DNA of 64,000 nt from an uncultured Desulfomonile sp. (lineage in GTDB: Bacteria; Desulfobacterota; Desulfomonilia; Desulfomonilales; Desulfomonilaceae), in NCBI GenBank assembly GCA_903952205.1, contig CAJBEZ010000037.1, forward strand, positions 62,001 through 126,000, in the 5' to 3' direction. The notes beneath the pieces were generated by a model. It saw nothing but the letters and a program-made list of their open reading frames with translations. It searched no databases and was not told the origin of the DNA. This document shows positions 8,281-18,458 of this stretch, one piece after another. Each line of letters opens with the position of its first letter. The stretch's first letter is position 1. The position numbers and the translations under genes are program-made.

Positions 8281-9711
8281 TTAAGATTCCCTTTTGTCGA
8301 GAGTATTTACAATTACAGATAGGGCGAATACAACGGATTGAAGCGCAAAAACCTGCTGATAGTGGTACATTGAAACAATTCGGTGAACAAATGAACCAAT
8401 GAACGCTGCGAAGAAACCACATGAAATCATGAAAATGAGGGGTCTTTCCGACATTGATCCCTGAAAGAGCCTGTACATAATGAATAGGACGAACCCGTAG
8501 TAGAGCAAAAATCCCAGGATTCCTGTTTCGGCCAATCTAAGTAAATACTCACTGTGAACTGTGAATAGCCATTCGGACGAAAAGTTTGGAGGAATAAACT
8601 GAAGAACCACAAAATTGTAATTGTTCGCCCCTACCCCGAATAGAGCATTTGACTTGAACATGTTAAACGCTGTAACAAGAAGAGGGATACGATCTTCCCC
8701 GTAAATTCCATAAGCAAATCTCTCATATACCAATGGAATAACAGCGATGGTCATGAAAATGCCGGCAATCATAGTCGAGATCACCTGTCCCTGAGACAAC
8801 CATCCCCTGCGATAGGCCATCCAAATGGCGACAATAGCTCCAAGCCCCATGGATGCGAATGCTATTCTGACCTTGCTGAATATTATGGCCATGAGAATAA
8901 TGATTATCGATGAGAAAACCGCCGCTTTTTTGAATATATCCTGTACAACAAACCACGCTAACACAAAAACAGGAAAAACAATGGCCAAAAAAGTAGCGTG
9001 CGCATCCGGACTGCCGTAAAAACCCCTGGACCTGAAACCTTCCGGACCGATATAAGGTATCCAGTCTCCACTGATTGTATAGCTGGTTTTTGTGGCGTAC
9101 TGCAAAATCATGTACAACGATTGAACCACGCAGGCCGCAAATATCCCGTAAGTTACTATTTTAAGCTCATTCTCATCTTTTATGTTGTTTACCAGATAGA
9201 AATAAAGCAGGAACCCTTTAACATAGACTATCAACTCATAAACGCTATAATCTAGACGACTAGCCTCTAAAAGATTTGAAACAAAAACATAGGATATCCA
9301 TGCCAGAAACAGGGCCCCAACCCTACCTCCCATGGTTATTGGCCGAATTTTATCCGTTTTTCCTGCCAGGCTGACCGCCCAATGCGCATAACAAAGTATT
9401 AATACCGCTTCAACTGCGTCAATTCTAATCCCAGTACTGAAAAGAACCGATTCGAAAGGCGGCCGATAGTGGACAATGTGCCTCCCGAATCCCAGGGCAA
9501 GGGAGAAAAGCATGACAAAAATCAAAAAAGCTTTTATATTCTTAAGGAATACAGCCATTCCGGCAAAAAACAGAATACCCGCATGTATGTATATGAACCA
9601 CCTGTAATCTGTTGACAGCGCCACTACGTAATAGTAGCCTCCTATCAACGCGAATAAGGATATTGCAACGAACATCTTGAGATTCTTGGGGAGTTTAGCT
9701 ACCTGTTCCAT
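8281..9711 (-). CDS. O-antigen ligase / polymerase family (Wzy_C) membrane protein
   Basis: 476 residues with roughly eleven or twelve predicted transmembrane segments and one large periplasmic loop (about 195-235, rich in Tyr/Gly and containing GFRSRGFYGSPDAHATFLA). The loop plus a later GVGANNYNFV...VHSEYLLRLAETGILGF segment is typical of the Wzy_C/O-antigen ligase superfamily, where HSEYL...ETG is conserved. It either polymerises lipid-linked repeat units or ligates the chain; the two are not separable by sequence alone. It lies between the initiating transferase and the PaaK-like gene in one unit. By position with Wzz it is more likely the polymerase. Confidence 0.85.
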   Translation of the reverse strand: MEQVAKLPKNLKMFVAISLFALIGGYYYVVALSTDYRWFIYIHAGILFFAGMAVFLKNIKAFLIFVMLFSLALGFGRHIVHYRPPFESVLFSTGIRIDAVEAVLILCYAHWAVSLAGKTDKIRPITMGGRVGALFLAWISYVFVSNLLEASRLDYSVYELIVYVKGFLLYFYLVNNIKDENELKIVTYGIFAACVVQSLYMILQYATKTSYTISGDWIPYIGPEGFRSRGFYGSPDAHATFLAIVFPVFVLAWFVVQDIFKKAAVFSSIIIILMAIIFSKVRIAFASMGLGAIVAIWMAYRRGWLSQGQVISTMIAGIFMTIAVIPLVYERFAYGIYGEDRIPLLVTAFNMFKSNALFGVGANNYNFVVLQFIPPNFSSEWLFTVHSEYLLRLAETGILGFLLYYGFVLFIMYRLFQGSMSERPLIFMISCGFFAAFIGSFVHRIVSMYHYQQVFALQSVVFALSVIVNTLDKRES

Positions 9712-9760
9712 TGCCGCCTTAAGAAGTTATGATTACTCGTTGGAAAAAAGCATAATTGGA

Positions 9761-11161
9761 CTAATAAGCGCCTCTGCCTTTCAATACTTCAAAGACAGTG
9801 CGAAAAAGAATCTTCAGATCCAATATTATCGAGTAGTTCCGAACATAATAGACGTCATAATTTGTGTTCAAATGCATCGGGAGATCACTTCTTCCCGAAA
9901 CCTGCCACCAACCGGTGACGCCAGGAGGCACTAAAACACGCTGCCATTGCCATGTCTCATATTCTTTTGTAATGAATGGCTGTTCAGGCCTTGGTCCTAC
10001 CCATGACATGTCGCCTTTAAGCACGTTAAACATTTGCGGGAGTTCGTCCAGCGAAGTTCGTCTCAATAATCTGCCAACAGCGGTGACTCTAGGATCGTCT
10101 TTAACCTTGTAAATTTCTTGGCCGTTTTCATCAGTTTGTGTAACCGCATGTTGCATTTTTTCTGAACCTGCATACATGGTTCTGAATTTATACATGCTGA
10201 ACAGTTTGCCGCCTTCACCTATCCTTGAAGCTCTAAAAATAGCCGGCCCGCGGGAATCAAGCTTTATGGCGAGCCATATCACAATCAACAATGGCCACGT
10301 CAACAAAAATAAAACTATTGACAGGAAAATATCCATGATTCTTTTTGATAACCTTTTACCCCCAGTGATAACCGGTTCACGTATTCCGACTAAAACGAGG
10401 TTCCCTAGCTGCTCAACCTCGGCTTCTACCAGGGCAAGTTGGACAAAATCAGGCGCAAGAAAAATCCTGATTGGAAATCTCATTAGTTTCCCAACCAAAG
10501 ACTCGAGTTTCGATGCGCTCCCATCTTTTTGGCATACAATCACTACTTCGATTTTTTGTTCATCAATTATGTTCGGTAAATCATTTACCGTTCCAAGGAA
10601 AGGAGCGGGTAAATCGATATCTTCCGGCGTCTCAAAATCCGAGAATCCTGTTAACTTGAAAACAGCTCCCAACTCCTGGGAGATTGTCCTGGCTAATTCC
10701 GTGGCGCTTTCGCCGACTCCGAAAATTAAAACAGCGCTCGCATCTACGATGTTGCTCTTCTTTCTGAGCATTCTCCACAAGAAGTAACGAACCATCACAA
10801 GCGCAATATAATTCAAGGAACTAAAATATATGACCAGCAGCCTTGATGTCTCTCTAAAAGTGAAAAACAGAAGTCCGGCAAAAATCCATATAACCAGTGT
10901 ATACGAAAATGTCAGCCGAGTAATTTGCGCCTGTAAGTCGGCAATCCTTTTGTAATTATAAACACCTGTAAGGGCGAATAGAACGTGCATTAGAAATGGA
11001 GCTATCAAGTATATGGAATAATTTGGGATTATTAATGTGGGAGATACTTGTTCACCAGGCAAGAAAGGCCTGAAATACTCCGTGATTAACAGCATGGCAA
11101 GTGTTATCCAGAAATCCAAAAATATTAGCGCAAGCTTGTATGGATGATACTGTTTATACAT
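9761..11161 (-). CDS. WbaP/WcaJ-type undecaprenyl-phosphate sugar-1-phosphate transferase
   Basis: 466 residues. Four or five N-terminal membrane helices are followed by a Rossmann-like central part (VLIFGVGESATELARTI near residue 145) and the C-terminal bacterial sugar-transferase domain. The last begins KRIMDIFLSIVLFLLTWPLL near 270 and contains FRASRIGEGGKLFSMYKFRT and WVGPRPEQP. The family moves a hexose-1-phosphate from a UDP-sugar to undecaprenyl phosphate, the first step of repeat-unit assembly at the inner membrane face. All key segments are present and the length is normal. Its sugar (glucose or galactose type) is not determinable. It fixes this locus as Wzx/Wzy-dependent. Confidence 0.9.
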   Translation of the reverse strand: MYKQYHPYKLALIFLDFWITLAMLLITEYFRPFLPGEQVSPTLIIPNYSIYLIAPFLMHVLFALTGVYNYKRIADLQAQITRLTFSYTLVIWIFAGLLFFTFRETSRLLVIYFSSLNYIALVMVRYFLWRMLRKKSNIVDASAVLIFGVGESATELARTISQELGAVFKLTGFSDFETPEDIDLPAPFLGTVNDLPNIIDEQKIEVVIVCQKDGSASKLESLVGKLMRFPIRIFLAPDFVQLALVEAEVEQLGNLVLVGIREPVITGGKRLSKRIMDIFLSIVLFLLTWPLLIVIWLAIKLDSRGPAIFRASRIGEGGKLFSMYKFRTMYAGSEKMQHAVTQTDENGQEIYKVKDDPRVTAVGRLLRRTSLDELPQMFNVLKGDMSWVGPRPEQPFITKEYETWQWQRVLVPPGVTGWWQVSGRSDLPMHLNTNYDVYYVRNYSIILDLKILFRTVFEVLKGRGAY

Positions 11162-11258
11162 GAATCTGAAATGATTTTCTTTTCTCTGGAATTTTACTTG
11201 AACAGCGCTTCATGCGATGTGACCGATGTCTTTCAAGGCATTCACACTCCTGGAAAGT

Positions 11259-12395
11259 TTATTCGGTGATCATTTCTTCGTAGATCCTTCGAATTTCCCG
11301 GACTACTCTTGAGGTTCCAAATCCGGCTTCAAAAGCCTTCCTGGCTCCAATCCCCATGTTTCGCAGGAGCGATTCATTATTTTTCAATTTTAAGATAGCT
11401 GAAGCGATTTCATTGGGGGCGCCTGGATCGACCAGAATCCCGGAAACGCCGGTCTCGATCATATCCGGGATTCCTCCAACCGTTGTTGCAACAACCGGCT
11501 TTCCACTTCGCATAGCCTCAATAATGGACATCGGCATCCCTTCACGATATGACGGTAGGACGAAAACATCAGATATTCCAAGGAATATTGGCACGTCTTC
11601 AACATTGACTTCATCGGTGAGTATTATCCAATTGGACAGCTGACGGTCTTCGACGGCTTTTTTCAACGAGTCCATTTCTCCCTTGTTTTCTTCGCCACCA
11701 ACCAGCAATATCCTGAACTCCTTAGTCTCCTGGAGCATTTGTGTTGTCGCCTTGACAATGTCGAAGCTACCTTTTCGCCGCCCAACTCGACCGATAGATG
11801 AAATCACAAATTCATCGTCAGATATCCCCAGCTTCTCTCGTAAATCGTCCAGTGATTTCTTGGAGGGTTTGGGACAATCCGGAATGAAATTTCGTATAAC
11901 CCTGACATTGGTTCCAGGTTTTATCTCGCGAATATTTCTTGCCCAAAGTTCGTAAAGCACAACAATCCGATATGGAATTGATAGTCCAATACGAGCGTAT
12001 ATTCGTCTGATAAGCGACGCTGACCCGTAGAAGCTCTCCCAGTCTGTCCCGTGTAAGTGAAGGAGAACTTTTGAACCGGTTACAAACGCCAATAGCATTA
12101 CCAGGGTGTCCCCGAAGAAACCTGATGTTGAGCCATGAAGGTGAATCAAGCAATACTCACCGGACCATAAATTTTTCAGCAAGCTCCCGGCTCTCTTGAT
12201 TTTAAGGATTTTGTTTTGGAACGGACTCTTGTCCCAATCATAGACACTTTCCGAACGGTTGAAAATTTCAAAAGAATAATCTTCACGCAATTCTGAGTTT
12301 ATTATGCTGTCAATAACGGTTGCAATTCCACCATAAGGGGGCGGGATGGGCCCAATGACAAGAACCTTTTTTGTAGTTGAATTTCTGTGATTCAT
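11259..12395 (-). CDS. GT4-family glycosyltransferase
   Basis: 378 residues. The start VLVIGPIPPPYGGIATVIDS is the glycine-rich loop of the acceptor domain. ISSIGRVGRRKGSFDIVKAT (near 200) and SIIEAMRSGKPVVATTVGGI (near 303) form the GT4 donor site, with the E-x7-E equivalent intact. It probably extends the lipid-linked repeat unit begun by the WbaP-like enzyme immediately downstream. It is the first gene of its minus-strand unit, reading away from the methyltransferase at 12611 across a divergent AT-rich spacer. Confidence 0.87.
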   Translation of the reverse strand: MNHRNSTTKKVLVIGPIPPPYGGIATVIDSIINSELREDYSFEIFNRSESVYDWDKSPFQNKILKIKRAGSLLKNLWSGEYCLIHLHGSTSGFFGDTLVMLLAFVTGSKVLLHLHGTDWESFYGSASLIRRIYARIGLSIPYRIVVLYELWARNIREIKPGTNVRVIRNFIPDCPKPSKKSLDDLREKLGISDDEFVISSIGRVGRRKGSFDIVKATTQMLQETKEFRILLVGGEENKGEMDSLKKAVEDRQLSNWIILTDEVNVEDVPIFLGISDVFVLPSYREGMPMSIIEAMRSGKPVVATTVGGIPDMIETGVSGILVDPGAPNEIASAILKLKNNESLLRNMGIGARKAFEAGFGTSRVVREIRRIYEEMITE

Positions 12396-12436
12396 GGTTT
12401 CTTATGGTTTATTGATTCCTGATCCACTTGTTTATT

Positions 12437-12464
12437 TTGAAATTTGGTCCAAAAATAGTATATT
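12437..12464 (+). promoter_or_regulatory. Candidate promoter for the 12611 methyltransferase unit
   Basis: TTGAAA (12437-12442), a 16-base spacer and TATATT (12459-12464) match the sigma-70 consensus at five of six positions each. It lies in the divergent spacer and would give a leader of about 140 bases. Confidence 0.4.
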
Positions 12465-12610
12465 TTTCAAAAAGAATCTAATTGTTTTGGATATTAATAG
12501 AAAAAAAGGGGTTTTGTTGATTCCACGCAAGAGTTTTTTCTGATAGACATCTAACCTTGATAGCTGTTTTCACATGGGCGCATCTCTGAGAGAGCGCATA
12601 AGGAAAACCA

Positions 12611-13627
12611 ATGGTTATTCTTAAAACACCTGAAGCGATTATTAACATTGAGAGTCTTCCCAATTCAAGGTTCAGTTATCATATTACAGAATCTGGGTTG
12701 GAAAACAGTTTGAAGGATATATCATTTGAAAGCTATTATGGTGAAAGAGTGGCGAAAGCCCTCCTTGATATGGGAGGGGCGGAGAGACTCACAAGCGAGC
12801 TTACAAGAGAGGAAGGACACTCAGGCCTTGAGTTGGGGCTAAAGTATTATACATTGAGCTTCTTGCCGGATGAGGATTTTGTCGGAAAGCGGCTTCTGGA
12901 TTTTGGATGTGGTTGCGGAGCTTCCACCTTTGCATTATCCAGGATCTTCCCTAATAGCAATATTTTGGGGCTGGACAGACTCGAAGATTGCATAAAAGTC
13001 TGCAATCTCAAAAAGGAACAGTTGGGCCTCGACCGGGTTTCTTTTGTAACCTCCAGTTCTGATGACCAATTGCCGTCAACACTGGGACATATCGATTACT
13101 GCATACTCTGCGGCGTTTATGAGCATTTGCTGCCACTCGAACGCAGGAGTCTGCTTCATGCCATTTGGGCCATGTTACCGGTAGGAGGGGTTTTGTTTAT
13201 TGCCCAAACTCCAAATAGATATTCCCCGATAGGTACCCATGTTACTCGAATCCCAATGGTGAATTTCCTGCCTGATCGACTGGCGTTTTACGTTGGGCGC
13301 TGGGCCATGAAGAAACAATACGGAATAGACGCTGATTGGGAAAGACTTTTACGTGGAGGGTTTAGAGGTGGTACCGCGCACGAAATAGAAAGAATCCTTA
13401 GGGAGACAGGAACAGAACCCCTTTTCATTCAGCCAGGGCGATTAGGAGTTAGAGATCCCATCGACATCTGGAACATGACCAAGGATTCTTCGAATCTGGG
13501 TTTGGTAAAGCAGTTGGCCGGGCAGTTTTGCAGGGGTTTTAAATCTCTAACGGGCATTACAGTTGCGCCATATATCAACCTGGCCATCCGAAAAAGACTT
13601 TCAACAAACCTATGTGAGACTCAGTAA
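12611..13627 (+). CDS. Class I SAM-dependent methyltransferase
   Basis: 338 residues. LLDFGCGCGASTFALSRIFP (near 95) is motif I of Rossmann methyltransferases (D/E-x-G-x-G-x-G). ILGLDRLEDC is the acidic-loop motif II and IDYCILCGVYEHLLP is motif IV. The N-terminal 80 residues and C-terminal 120 residues have no pattern I recognise. It likely methylates a sugar or the chain terminus of the polysaccharide. AAGGAAAACCA precedes the ATG. It is followed after three bases by an SGNH hydrolase, suggesting a two-gene unit that decorates the polymer. Confidence 0.8.
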   Translation: MVILKTPEAIINIESLPNSRFSYHITESGLENSLKDISFESYYGERVAKALLDMGGAERLTSELTREEGHSGLELGLKYYTLSFLPDEDFVGKRLLDFGCGCGASTFALSRIFPNSNILGLDRLEDCIKVCNLKKEQLGLDRVSFVTSSSDDQLPSTLGHIDYCILCGVYEHLLPLERRSLLHAIWAMLPVGGVLFIAQTPNRYSPIGTHVTRIPMVNFLPDRLAFYVGRWAMKKQYGIDADWERLLRGGFRGGTAHEIERILRETGTEPLFIQPGRLGVRDPIDIWNMTKDSSNLGLVKQLAGQFCRGFKSLTGITVAPYINLAIRKRLSTNLCETQ

Positions 13628-13630
13628 CCT

Positions 13631-14662
13631 ATGGAAAAACGCAAACAAGCACTATCTAAAATCCTATTTATAAACTTGGCCATCCTTGGAATTCTGTTTG
13701 TCGCTTTTGTGGTGATCGGAGAATTGGTTCTTAGGCATTTTATTCCTAGCTGGGGACATTGGGGATTGGTGGAGTTGACTTCAACTCCAATAACCTATGA
13801 GATGAAACCAAATCTCGAAATTGTTCGCGAAGGAGTCGAAATCAGGACAAACTCAGACGGTTTTCGTGACACTGATTTTTCAGGAGAGCCAAAACCAGGG
13901 CAGTTCCTGATTGCGGTTTTAGGAGATTCTTTTGTTTTTGGACAGGGGGTTCCACAGTCTGAGACATTTCCCGCGGTTCTTCAGAAACTTCTGAATAGAT
14001 CACAGACCACTGAAACCTTTAGAGTATGGAATCTCGGAGTATCTGGCTATAACACCGAGCAAGAGAGTTATCTGCTAAAGTCTTTTGTATTGCCCAGGAA
14101 ACCTAATTGGGTAGTGGTAGGATACAATATCAATGATTTGGAGCCAATAGGGATTGACCCAAATGCAGTTGAAAAAGAGCAATATGACGAAAGTCCATTG
14201 ATTGACCGTTTCAAAAATTATTTCCTGAATGATCTTCTAATCACACAATTTGTGAAACAGAGGGCCGGAAATATAATTCGATTTTTCTATCCCACATGGT
14301 ATGGCTCGACTTATATTCAAGATACCTTGAATCAATATTTGTCTCCAGAAGGACCCTGGGGCAGTGTGTCGATGTTGTTGAAACAGATGAAAAGGGACTG
14401 CGACAAAGAAGGAGTAGGTTTTACTGTGGCTGTTTTACCGGCTATGCTGGATTTCAAAAACTATCCATTTGAGAAAGCGCATAATGTGATCCTGGATTTC
14501 TTTAGAGACAACGACATCGACTATATAGACATCCTGCCCTTTTTTAAAGGACATAATTTTATGAATTTCTGGGTTTCGGCCCTTGACCCTCACCCCAATG
14601 AGCTGGCTCAGGAGATTTTTGCAAAGGCTACTGCTGCTCATTTAGATCTTAAAATTCATTAA
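13631..14662 (+). CDS. Membrane-anchored SGNH/GDSL-family hydrolase
   Basis: 343 residues. One N-terminal transmembrane helix (about 13-33) puts the rest in the periplasm. IAVLGDSFVFGQGVPQ (near 92) is block I with the nucleophile serine. NLGVSGYNTEQE supplies the block II glycine, VVVGYNINDLEP the block III asparagine, and DPHPNELAQEIF (near 320) the Asp-x-x-His-like block V. The family includes esterases and acyltransferase partners acting on O-acetylated glycans. It probably esterifies or de-esterifies exported polysaccharide. It is paired with the methyltransferase upstream. Confidence 0.78.
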   Translation: MEKRKQALSKILFINLAILGILFVAFVVIGELVLRHFIPSWGHWGLVELTSTPITYEMKPNLEIVREGVEIRTNSDGFRDTDFSGEPKPGQFLIAVLGDSFVFGQGVPQSETFPAVLQKLLNRSQTTETFRVWNLGVSGYNTEQESYLLKSFVLPRKPNWVVVGYNINDLEPIGIDPNAVEKEQYDESPLIDRFKNYFLNDLLITQFVKQRAGNIIRFFYPTWYGSTYIQDTLNQYLSPEGPWGSVSMLLKQMKRDCDKEGVGFTVAVLPAMLDFKNYPFEKAHNVILDFFRDNDIDYIDILPFFKGHNFMNFWVSALDPHPNELAQEIFAKATAAHLDLKIH

Positions 14663-14691
14663 GAATGATCTATTACCTCAAGTATCAGATC

Positions 14692-16191
14692 TTACTTTTT
14701 AGGAACCCATAACATCGAAGGTCTTGACTTAAAACCTGTGACTGTCCAAAAAACATTCGCATCATCAAACACAGGCCTTTGACGAACATAATAGGTTTCA
14801 AATGGGAAACTTGATATTTGTTCAGGTTCATTGGTGACAACCGTTCCAAATTCATGCTCGGATACCGCCCTATATATTTGATTTGCCAGATCAATAGCCG
14901 GTTTTCCTCCTGGATCACCTCTGCCTATGTCCCTCATACATATAGCAAGGGCGTAGGAATTCTTGCCCGCCATCACGGCCAGGTGTGGATTTGATGGAAC
15001 AAACACGTCGCCTGGAATTCTTTTAAGAGTTTGGACAAGCTTTTTTCCAGCCTCCTTGTCCTTTTGGCTGGGGATAAAGAGCATCGGATTATATGCGAGC
15101 GCCATGAATTGTATGATGCCGCAAATATAAATAAAACTCCGCAGCGTCACCTTATTGAGGCCACCGTGCCGCTCAACGAATTGCAAGGCCGTATGAAGCC
15201 CAATTCCAAAAAGGACGCTGATTGCCGCATACGCAGGGAACAGAACATTACCATGCCCTCCCAGTTTAACTCTGGCCACCCATGAAGCGGTCAGCATGCC
15301 AACCGCTGTCAGTACGTAAAAAAGGCGGTCACGTTTGACTGAACCCGGCAATTCAAACAGCAGATAGAAGACCGCCAGTCCACAACCTATGGCTAGGGGT
15401 AACGCTAAATCATTGGTCCAGAAGCGGATAAAATCGTGGGGCTCCGAAATGGGAAATCGCCGAGGAAGATAAAAAATGTAATAGCTATACCAGCCATCAT
15501 GAATCCAGTCGAGGCACAGGGTTGTTACTCCAATAAGCATCAGCATTGTTGTCGTAAACAACAAGCCACAACGCCAAGACTGGAGCCAAAAATACAGGAC
15601 GAGCGGAATGCTCATCAATAATGCGGGTTGTTTGCAGAAGTATGATAGAGAAAACAGCATCGCCGCCAAAATTACAAACCCATTCGTTTGTCCGAGTCTG
15701 ATAATATAAACGCCCACCAGAAACAGTAACAGGAAAAGAGAATCGACACGGGCTATGTCGAACCAGACACCACTTATTTTAAATGTCGCAGCGAACAAGC
15801 AACTGCTGAGAACGGCACAATAAGCATTAGATGTCTCTTTCTTGACAAGAAGGTAAATGATTACAAAACAACCCAGAGACGAGACAAAAGAAACCAGTCT
15901 AAGCGAAAAAAACCCAATGCCTGATGCCTTTGAAACTAGGGCGGCTACATAAAAATACAGGGGGTTGTATATAAACGGAGTGAACTCCAGAGAAGGTTTT
16001 ACGTATAGTTTCAATCCTGACAGTATTCTGCTCACATGCTCCACAGCCCCTCCTTCCATCCATTCCAGCTCAAAGGGGTATGACATGCGAATAATGGCAA
16101 CAGCGATGTACACGCCGACGAAAGAGAGGGCAATCATCATCAGCATGAATCTCAGGCCCGTAGAGACCCTAGTCCAATGATTGGTTGACAT
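14692..16191 (-). CDS. GT-C-fold (GT39/ArnT-like) multi-pass membrane protein
   Basis: About 499 residues from ATG 16191, preferred because AAGGAGG lies eight bases upstream; a TTG at 16212 overlaps that site. Roughly eleven membrane helices. The first periplasmic loop contains YPFELEWMEGGAVEHVSRIL, an acidic-residue loop in the place where GT-C enzymes keep their catalytic Asp/Glu. ARVDSLFLLL occurs near residue 150. Such enzymes use polyprenyl-phosphate sugars and act on the periplasmic side. The C-terminal 100 residues are soluble. Family placement is by topology and loop only; the substrate is unknown. It converges on the SGNH gene. Confidence 0.65.
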   Translation of the reverse strand: MSTNHWTRVSTGLRFMLMMIALSFVGVYIAVAIIRMSYPFELEWMEGGAVEHVSRILSGLKLYVKPSLEFTPFIYNPLYFYVAALVSKASGIGFFSLRLVSFVSSLGCFVIIYLLVKKETSNAYCAVLSSCLFAATFKISGVWFDIARVDSLFLLLFLVGVYIIRLGQTNGFVILAAMLFSLSYFCKQPALLMSIPLVLYFWLQSWRCGLLFTTTMLMLIGVTTLCLDWIHDGWYSYYIFYLPRRFPISEPHDFIRFWTNDLALPLAIGCGLAVFYLLFELPGSVKRDRLFYVLTAVGMLTASWVARVKLGGHGNVLFPAYAAISVLFGIGLHTALQFVERHGGLNKVTLRSFIYICGIIQFMALAYNPMLFIPSQKDKEAGKKLVQTLKRIPGDVFVPSNPHLAVMAGKNSYALAICMRDIGRGDPGGKPAIDLANQIYRAVSEHEFGTVVTNEPEQISSFPFETYYVRQRPVFDDANVFWTVTGFKSRPSMLWVPKK

Positions 16192-16307
16192 TCGAGCGGC
16201 CTCCTTTAACACACTGTTTTAATGCCATAATTAGAAATAACCGAACCGGTCATCTCGCAGGATGTCTGCTTGAACAAATATTATCACAATCACAATTACT
16301 TAAATAT

Positions 16308-16335
16308 TTGAACTTAATATAAGAAATAGTATACT
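16308..16335 (+). promoter_or_regulatory. Candidate promoter for the 16388 membrane protein
   Basis: TTGAAC (16308-16313), a 16-base spacer and TATACT (16330-16335) resemble sigma-70 hexamers (4/6 and 5/6). The site lies about 50 bases before the ATG in the divergent spacer. Confidence 0.4.
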
Positions 16336-16387
16336 AGTATCCAAGCCCGCAAAAAATAGCAATACGATAGTTTGACGGGGTAAGGTA

Positions 16388-18418
16388 ATGTTACAAGGGC
16401 TCTCTTGCATTCGGAAGAACGACTTAGCCGTTATTTTTTCCGGAGCGGTCTTTTCCATTTCGTTGCTCAGCGCATTCTTTATTCCAGTCAATAACAGGGC
16501 TATTCAGGACAAGTTTCTCCCTGAAGTCGTTCGAATATTTTTGATCCGCGACAGTTCGTCTCAGATTCGCGGTCACATCATAGCCCTGATTTTAGTGGCG
16601 CTTTTTTGGATCATTGGTTTCGTCTACTCCAAGATTATGGCAAAATCTGAAAGCCCAGCAGTGGGGACGTTAGCCCAGCCTATCAATTTCATCCGCTGGC
16701 ACTTTTGGATATTGCTACTCCCGTTGTGCGTATTTTCAGCAATGAACGAAGAGGCTCGGGACCCTAACACAGGGGCTATTTCGATCTTTCTATCGGTTCT
16801 ATTGATGGTTGCCTTTTTGAGCAACGGAAAATATTGTTCTACGGATTTCCTACGATTCAAGATTTGGCCTTTCCTTTTCATATACTTATCATTTTTTCTC
16901 ATTCCCGGTTTAATTAAGTCAATCAGCCTAATCGGTTTGGATTCGCCTCAGATGGAATCACACTACATTGATACAGTGGCCCAAGCCGATCGTTTTGTCT
17001 CAGGACAATTGTTATTTAGAGATTTCATTCTTAACTACGGATTCATTTTGTCACCGGCAGTCGGTTACCTGGAACGAGAATATGGAATGTGGACATTTGG
17101 GAATTATGTCAGGTTTGTCCAAGCGCTCCAGGTGTTGTTTTGTATTTTGACTTTAATTTGCTATTACTTGTGGAGACCGCACAATCCTTTGTACTTAATT
17201 GTCGCCATGCTGATGGTGACACCATGGATAAGCACCTCAAACTATATCATTTTCTTTCCCAATGAAACTGCATGGCGATTTATGGGATTCCCTCTAGGGT
17301 CATTGGTATTGTTGATCCTCAGACGAAAATCTAACTTAATATCGGCTTTTGTTTTGGGCCTTTGTTCCGGTTTATTAATTCTTTACAATCAAGAAACCGG
17401 AATAGCAATTACAGCCGGGTATATAGCGTTTATAACCCTTCGGGTTGACACTTTTACTATGAGAAACATGGCCACAGCATATAGTTTGTTCATCGCCGGT
17501 GTCGTATGCTCTCTCATTCTATGGTTAACGATGTTTCGGTCTTTAATGGGGTACTGGCCTTTACCCATAGTTGCTAGCCAAAGCTTTGATCTAGGAACTA
17601 AGGCTCTTGGCGGGTTCTTGGGTAAACAATTGTATCTTGATGTCCTAGCCGCTACAATCTTTTTTCATGCAATTTACGTTGTGATTCGTTCCGGCATGAT
17701 ACGGTCGATCCAGCAGATCAGCTTTTCCGGCAGTTTCAGGGTAGCGATTGGGGTAACAATCCTGGTGTGGTTTGCGTACTATGCCAATCGGCCTACGCCC
17801 TGGAACCTGTGGACTTATATTCTGCTGTATGGCTTCCTCATTCCTGATTACCTTGACAGGCGAATACTTGCACCTACATGGTCCGGATTAGCCAGATGGC
17901 GTGTCCCCGTTCATGGTATAGTTCTGTGGTTAGTAATTCTGCCATATCTTATCGCAACTAATGCGCATGAGGCTAAATTTTGTATTTCAAGATTTTTGGC
18001 CAAGTTACCCCAAGATGCGAAAATACTGAGTGGTGTATGGTATCCAGGAACTGACGCTGAGTTCACTTTAGAGAAAGTGAGATTCTTAATAAGCCAACCC
18101 GATCCTAGCAATTTGCTTTATTTCACGAGTGACCATCCATTCTTAATTTCGCACCTAGCAGGATATCATTCACAATCACTAGAACTTAAGGCAACATATT
18201 CGGAACATAGTATTTTTGTGAAGAAAATCGTCGAGCTTTCGCCGTCTCGTGTACTTTTTGAAATTCGAAACGAATCTCTTTTATCGCGATGGAGTGTCGA
18301 AAGACACAATTTGCTCAACAGACTTAAGACTGATCTCAACGGATATTATTGTTTAAGAGCGGTTACTGGTGGGTGGGAAATCTGGGATAAAGTTTCTCCG
18401 AGTTCTAATTGTCAGTGA
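16388..18418 (+). CDS. Large multi-pass membrane protein, probable GT-C glycosyltransferase
   Basis: 676 residues with at least twelve hydrophobic segments and a soluble C-terminal domain (about 540-676). The loop MESHYIDTVAQADRFVSGQL (near 190) and the following LNYGFILSPAVGYLERE sit where GT-C proteins place their acidic catalytic loop. GTWYPG-like features in the C-terminal part (SGVWYPGTDAEFTLE) resemble the terminal domain of the GT39 genes nearby. No family signature is certain. It is monocistronic, convergent with the GT39 gene at 18459 and divergent from the one at 16191. Visibly AT-rich, in keeping with the island core. Confidence 0.55.
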   Translation: MLQGLSCIRKNDLAVIFSGAVFSISLLSAFFIPVNNRAIQDKFLPEVVRIFLIRDSSSQIRGHIIALILVALFWIIGFVYSKIMAKSESPAVGTLAQPINFIRWHFWILLLPLCVFSAMNEEARDPNTGAISIFLSVLLMVAFLSNGKYCSTDFLRFKIWPFLFIYLSFFLIPGLIKSISLIGLDSPQMESHYIDTVAQADRFVSGQLLFRDFILNYGFILSPAVGYLEREYGMWTFGNYVRFVQALQVLFCILTLICYYLWRPHNPLYLIVAMLMVTPWISTSNYIIFFPNETAWRFMGFPLGSLVLLILRRKSNLISAFVLGLCSGLLILYNQETGIAITAGYIAFITLRVDTFTMRNMATAYSLFIAGVVCSLILWLTMFRSLMGYWPLPIVASQSFDLGTKALGGFLGKQLYLDVLAATIFFHAIYVVIRSGMIRSIQQISFSGSFRVAIGVTILVWFAYYANRPTPWNLWTYILLYGFLIPDYLDRRILAPTWSGLARWRVPVHGIVLWLVILPYLIATNAHEAKFCISRFLAKLPQDAKILSGVWYPGTDAEFTLEKVRFLISQPDPSNLLYFTSDHPFLISHLAGYHSQSLELKATYSEHSIFVKKIVELSPSRVLFEIRNESLLSRWSVERHNLLNRLKTDLNGYYCLRAVTGGWEIWDKVSPSSNCQ

Positions 18419-18458
18419 CCATCATAATGGTTGTCCGATTTGACATTAACCATCTGAT

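Noticed and set aside
10176-10787. 203-codon plus-strand frame antisense to the WbaP-like gene.
   Set aside because: Ser/Thr/Pro-rich composition expected of a shadow frame; no ribosome site or domain.
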